From CAZDUS01 sp964609375 (GTDB taxonomy: Bacteria > Verrucomicrobiota > Kiritimatiellia > CAIKKV01 > CAITUY01): DNA of 56,346 bases. Every line of letters begins with the position of its first letter. Positions within the stretch are counted from its first letter, which is position 1. A program made the position numbers and the translations under genes. Shown piece by piece: positions 53,416 to 56,346 of the stretch. The notes under the pieces are model-generated. The model made no database searches and was not told where the DNA came from. It worked only from the letters and a program-made list of their open reading frames with translations. Where the stretch lies: NCBI GenBank assembly GCA_964609375.1, contig CAZSSA010000003.1:1-56346 (forward strand), in the 5' to 3' direction.

Positions 53416-54021
53416 TTAAAGGCCGGCGTTGCTTTCCACTGGGGGTTTAGGAGGTTTGGGGCCTGGCGGGTTAGGAGGCGGGCCGGGAGGCGGGCCGGGT
53501 GGCGGGCCGGGGACCCTGTAAGTATTATTGCGCATCTCCAGCATGGGGTTTGGTGAAGAACCGCTCATTTCCCTGATTTGGTCGAGTTCCAGTTGTTTTT
53601 GCCAGACCAGAACGAGGGGGAATTCGGCGACCGGGGCATCGAAGGGGAGATTCTGGTAAGGGAAGTCGTCGGGAGCGAGGCGGGCAGGCGGGAGACCGCG
53701 TTTTGCCGAATCGTCGGACAGCGCCTTTTCCTTTGCCAGTTGTGATGACATTTCCGCCTTGGGCGCCTGAGCCTGGGAGTGGGTAAAGGATGGGGTATCC
53801 TTTGGGATGGGCATGGCGGTGTCCGTGAAGGTTGCGTTGAGTTTGGGTTGGAGTGGGGGCTCGAGTCCCGGGGAAGAGGAGGGGGGAGAATTGAGATAGG
53901 CGGAAAGATCAAAAGCCTTTGGTGTTTTCCGGGTTGAATAATGGGCCACAATGAGGGCGCAGACTACCGAGGTTGGCACGATGGCCACCCATAACAAGAA
54001 TCGTGATCGCTCCATTTTCAC
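53416..54021 (-). CDS. hypothetical single-pass protein with proline-rich tail
   Basis: 201 residues. One N-terminal helix (about 8-28; FLLWVAIVPTSVVCALIVAH) anchors a mostly disordered, Pro/Ser/Ala-rich extracytoplasmic part. The C-terminus carries GPPPGPPPGPPPNPPGPKPP, a proline-rich repeat that could span the envelope in the manner of TonB-like or surface-tethered proteins. No family recognised. It opens the five-gene minus-strand membrane operon (54021 down to the gap). Confidence 0.6.
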   Translation of the reverse strand: MKMERSRFLLWVAIVPTSVVCALIVAHYSTRKTPKAFDLSAYLNSPPSSSPGLEPPLQPKLNATFTDTAMPIPKDTPSFTHSQAQAPKAEMSSQLAKEKALSDDSAKRGLPPARLAPDDFPYQNLPFDAPVAEFPLVLVWQKQLELDQIREMSGSSPNPMLEMRNNTYRVPGPPPGPPPGPPPNPPGPKPPKPPVESNAGL

Positions 54022-54166
54022 AGGAACAGTCCCCGTCTGGTGATTTTGGTTCGTCCTCTGGATGCCGAATTCATTCGTAAATTATCAATCCGGGTAGTCT
54101 TGGTGTCAATGGCTGAATGAAAGGATTATTCGTTTGCCTCCACGGTCACGGTTTGGCAGTTTGTAG

Positions 54167-54191
54167 CCCGCTAACCAATTTATTCAGCGGG
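54167..54191 (+). promoter_or_regulatory. inverted repeat next to the ribosome binding site of the cyclase gene
   Basis: CCCGCT (54167-54172) can pair with AGCGGG (54186-54191), with a 13-base loop of low stability; the 3' arm runs into the GGGGTGAG site before ATG 54199. Such a stem could partly hide the ribosome binding site. Confidence 0.35.
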
Positions 54192-54198
54192 GTGAGTC

Positions 54199-55200
54199 AT
54201 GTTTGTGTTCAAAACGTTGGGCCTCAGACTGTTGAATGTCATTCTTGGTTTCCTAGGCTATCTTTGTTACGCGGGGATTGTGATTGTGCTGGGATCCCAG
54301 ATTGTCAATGCGGCGACGAATTCAGAGAAGTTTGGCCTTGTGAAAGTGGTGTCGGATTTTGTGATGCCCTTTCAGAAGCCTGTTCTTGATTTCATGCATG
54401 CGCATCTTCCGTGCACGTTTGGGACGTTTGACGCGGCGCCCGCGATGATTGGACTGGTTTTTCTGCTGCTCTGCATAGCGTGTGATCATGGGGCCCACCG
54501 GCTGCGGGTCTATCGGCACAGTTTGATCGAGCGGCGTAAACTGGCAGAGCGTCAGGAGGCCATCCGGCAGCAAGGGGAGGCGTATTTGATTGCGGCGGAA
54601 GCGGAGAGTGATCCCACAAAGCGGGAGAAGTTACTCGACGTATACGCCCGGACAAAGAAGATGCTTGAGGAGCAAAAAAAGCACATGGCGTTTCTGTCCA
54701 TCGACGTGGTGAATTCGACCGGCATGAAGAGCGGGGAAGATCCCGCCCTGGCCGAGCGAGATTTCCGGCATTACCGCAAGTTTGTTGATCGCATTATCAA
54801 GGCGAACAAGGGGCTCAAGACGGCGTGGACTCCGGACGGGATGATGGTCTGTTTTGCGGCGGCGCAAGATGCCGTTGTGGCGGCGCAGGATTTGATCGGA
54901 AACATTGAATACTTCAACCGCAAAGTCAAGGCGATGAAGGCGGATTTCAAGGTTCGCTGTGGCATAAACTCAGGCGAAGTCCTTTTTGACGAGCTGGTGC
55001 CGATGGAGGAGATGTCCAATGGGGTTATCGACATCGCGGGGCATATGCAGAAGTATGCGGAGGAGAACACAATCTACATTGGACAGCATGTGATCAAGGA
55101 GCTTGGGGCCCCTGCTGGATTTCGTCCTGCCGGAAAACAAGTTGATGGCTGCGACGTTTATGAATGGCGGGCTGACTCCGGCACCACCCGGAAGGCATGA
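54199..55200 (+). CDS. membrane-anchored class III adenylate/guanylate cyclase-like protein
   Basis: 333 residues with GGGGTGAG upstream. Two N-terminal helices (about 10-35 and 82-98) enclose an extracytoplasmic loop of about 45 residues. A helical linker (about 105-160) leads to a cyclase homology domain (about 163-320). The metal Asp169 lies in LSIDVVNST and Asp213 in WTPDGMMVCF. The later VRCGINSGEVLFD is as usual, but the 'VNxAARL' motif that holds the transition-state Asn and Arg reads VIDIAGHMQ, so those residues appear to be Asp and His. Catalysis is therefore uncertain; it may be a variant cyclase subgroup or a nucleotide sensor. It is convergent with the GGDEF gene. Confidence 0.8.
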   Translation: MFVFKTLGLRLLNVILGFLGYLCYAGIVIVLGSQIVNAATNSEKFGLVKVVSDFVMPFQKPVLDFMHAHLPCTFGTFDAAPAMIGLVFLLLCIACDHGAHRLRVYRHSLIERRKLAERQEAIRQQGEAYLIAAEAESDPTKREKLLDVYARTKKMLEEQKKHMAFLSIDVVNSTGMKSGEDPALAERDFRHYRKFVDRIIKANKGLKTAWTPDGMMVCFAAAQDAVVAAQDLIGNIEYFNRKVKAMKADFKVRCGINSGEVLFDELVPMEEMSNGVIDIAGHMQKYAEENTIYIGQHVIKELGAPAGFRPAGKQVDGCDVYEWRADSGTTRKA

Positions 55201-55245
55201 TCGTGGTGAGCCGGCGTGTGGTTCTTTTGATGATCGCCAGGATTC

Positions 55246-56346
55246 TCAGCAGCAGACGCGGTTCCTGCCTGCCTTTTTGGCGCCGTAGAGGGCGGAATCC
55301 GCCTCAAGGATCATTTTCTCGAAATTATCCTTTATCGGCGCATGCCACGAACTGACGCCGATGCTCACGGTGACCTTGATCTGGTGCATGTCATGGGTGA
55401 ATACATGGGTTTCGACAAAGGTTCGAATTCGTTCGGCAAGTTTCAGGGCCTTCTGGTGATCGATGGGAGTGGCAATGAGGGCGAACTCCTCGCCTCCATA
55501 GCGGGCCAGCAGGTCTGTTTCCCTGAGTTTCTTTTTGATGTTGAGGGCGAGTTCCGCAAGAACAACGTCCCCGGCCATATGACCATAGGAGTCATTGACG
55601 GTTTTGAAGTGGTCGATGTCGAACATGAGTAGCGAGACGGACGAACCATAACGGTGGGCCCGTTTCACTTCCTGGCTCAGGCGTTCCATGAAATACCGGC
55701 GATTATGAGTCTGTGTGAGGCTGTCGGTGATTGAGAGATGCTCCAGTTCCTGATTCAGAAGCGAAAGGCGCTCATTCGCGGCGAGCAGATCGGCGGTTCT
55801 TTTCGAGACCTGCTCTTCAAGGGATAGGTTCAGGAGGGAAAGCCGTTTATAGAGGTCAGCGTTCTCGATGGCGACGGCGGCATGGGAGGCGAGGGCGGCG
55901 AGCAAGGCTTCGTCGTTGACGGAGAACACGCCGGTTCTCTTGTTCAGCACTTGAATGGCGCCGATGATCTCGCCGCGCATATTCTTGAGGGGTACGCACA
56001 ATGTGCTCTTGGTGAGGAAGCCTGTTTTCCGGTCGAAGGCGGGATTAAATCGTGGATCCTGATAGGCATTAGAGATGTTAATGACTTCGCCGGTCTGGCC
56101 CACTGTTCCTGCGATGCCCATGCCGAGGGGGAAGCGGATTTCCTCGGTATTGACGCCCTGCGCGATCTTTGCCCACATTTCGCGGGTTCCTGCATCGATC
56201 AGGAACAGGGAACTGCGTTCGGCATCCATGACGGAGGTTGTTTCCTCGATGATCAAGTGCAGGAGCCGGTTGAGGTCACGTTCAGCGGTAAGGCGCAGGC
56301 TGATTTTGAGAAGGCTTTCCAGCCGTTCCGGACGGATGAAGTCCGA
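55246..56346 (-). CDS. GAF-GGDEF diguanylate cyclase, 5' end beyond the window
   Basis: At least 366 residues; the frame stays open to the right edge, so the start is not seen. The N-terminal visible part (RPERLESLLKISLRLTAERD) leads into a GAF domain (FLIDAGTREMWAKIAQGV, GMGIAGTVGQTGEVINISNAY, CVPLKNMRGEIIGAIQVLN). A coiled coil (about 170-205) links to the GGDEF domain: DSLTQTHNRRYF, MFDIDHFKTVNDSYGHMAGD and RYGGEEFALI, an active-type signature with GGEEF. RETD five residues upstream of RYGGEEF is a canonical inhibitory I-site. It makes c-di-GMP from two GTP, under control of whatever the GAF domain senses. Confidence 0.92.
   Translation of the reverse strand, partial: SDFIRPERLESLLKISLRLTAERDLNRLLHLIIEETTSVMDAERSSLFLIDAGTREMWAKIAQGVNTEEIRFPLGMGIAGTVGQTGEVINISNAYQDPRFNPAFDRKTGFLTKSTLCVPLKNMRGEIIGAIQVLNKRTGVFSVNDEALLAALASHAAVAIENADLYKRLSLLNLSLEEQVSKRTADLLAANERLSLLNQELEHLSITDSLTQTHNRRYFMERLSQEVKRAHRYGSSVSLLMFDIDHFKTVNDSYGHMAGDVVLAELALNIKKKLRETDLLARYGGEEFALIATPIDHQKALKLAERIRTFVETHVFTHDMHQIKVTVSIGVSSWHAPIKDNFEKMILEADSALYGAKKAGRNRVCC

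Overview
The window looks like a draft or metagenome scaffold of a Gram-negative bacterium from the PVC group, most plausibly Kiritimatiellota or Verrucomicrobiota. That placement is inference. It rests on a lipoprotein-sorting ABC pair, an O-antigen-ligase-like gene and an Nfr-type outer-membrane system (two membranes), an LL-diaminopimelate aminotransferase, a eukaryote-like UDP-sugar pyrophosphorylase, and a large C25 peptidase with InlB-type and calcium-binding tail modules. The DNA is GC-rich and genes are dense, often overlapping by 1 to 20 bases. Three runs of exactly 100 N (2087-2186, 17988-18087, 49138-49237) are scaffold gaps of unknown true length; the first interrupts a gene and the third truncates one. 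I saw no CRISPR array, insertion sequence, integrase, prophage or rRNA.

Layout. 1-5.7 kb (minus strand): an EboB-like TatD-family hydrolase behind a secreted gingipain-type peptidase, then an aldo/keto reductase. 5.9-16.3 kb (plus): a membrane GT-C/TPR protein, UDP-HexNAc pyrophosphorylase, LemA, a hotdog thioesterase, a two-domain thioredoxin-like protein, lysS and a LolC/E-LolD pair. 16.4-20.4 kb: a histidine-kinase-like protein without phospho-acceptor or ATPase, dapL, a DUF4380 protein and a CAU-anticodon tRNA. 20.5-27.7 kb: a three-gene operon resembling E. coli nfrB-nfrA-ybcH, in which the synthase carries two c-di-GMP-binding MshEN modules. 27.7-41 kb: housekeeping and transport genes (pfk, msrA, Pit transporter plus its PhoU-like partner, carboxynorspermidine dehydrogenase, DUF523-DUF1722, a GT-C protein, fabI, rlmN-rsmB, a 59-residue membrane peptide, an Nramp transporter). 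41-49 kb: a duplicated nucleoside-diphosphate-kinase-like protein with an aminotransferase, DUF1844, a HARE-HTH protein, poly(A) polymerase with a methyltransferase, and a divergent pair of an AraC-type regulator and a corrinoid protein. 49.2-54 kb (minus): a five-gene membrane operon with an O-antigen ligase. 54.2 kb to the end: a membrane class III nucleotide cyclase-like protein facing a GAF-GGDEF diguanylate cyclase cut by the window edge.

Themes. Surface glycan production recurs: the Nfr-like synthase/exporter, the O-antigen ligase operon, two further GT-C-type membrane proteins and the pyrophosphorylase that would supply activated HexNAc. Nucleotide second messengers recur too: the MshEN modules are a plausible read-out for diguanylate cyclases such as the one at the right edge. 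The most unusual items are the double-MshEN Nfr locus, several enzyme-fold proteins lacking a key residue (thioredoxin-like SGPC, HisKA-like without His, a half-degenerate tandem NDK, a cyclase with altered catalytic residues), and the HARE-HTH gene with a perfect 14-bp tandem repeat abutting its promoter.
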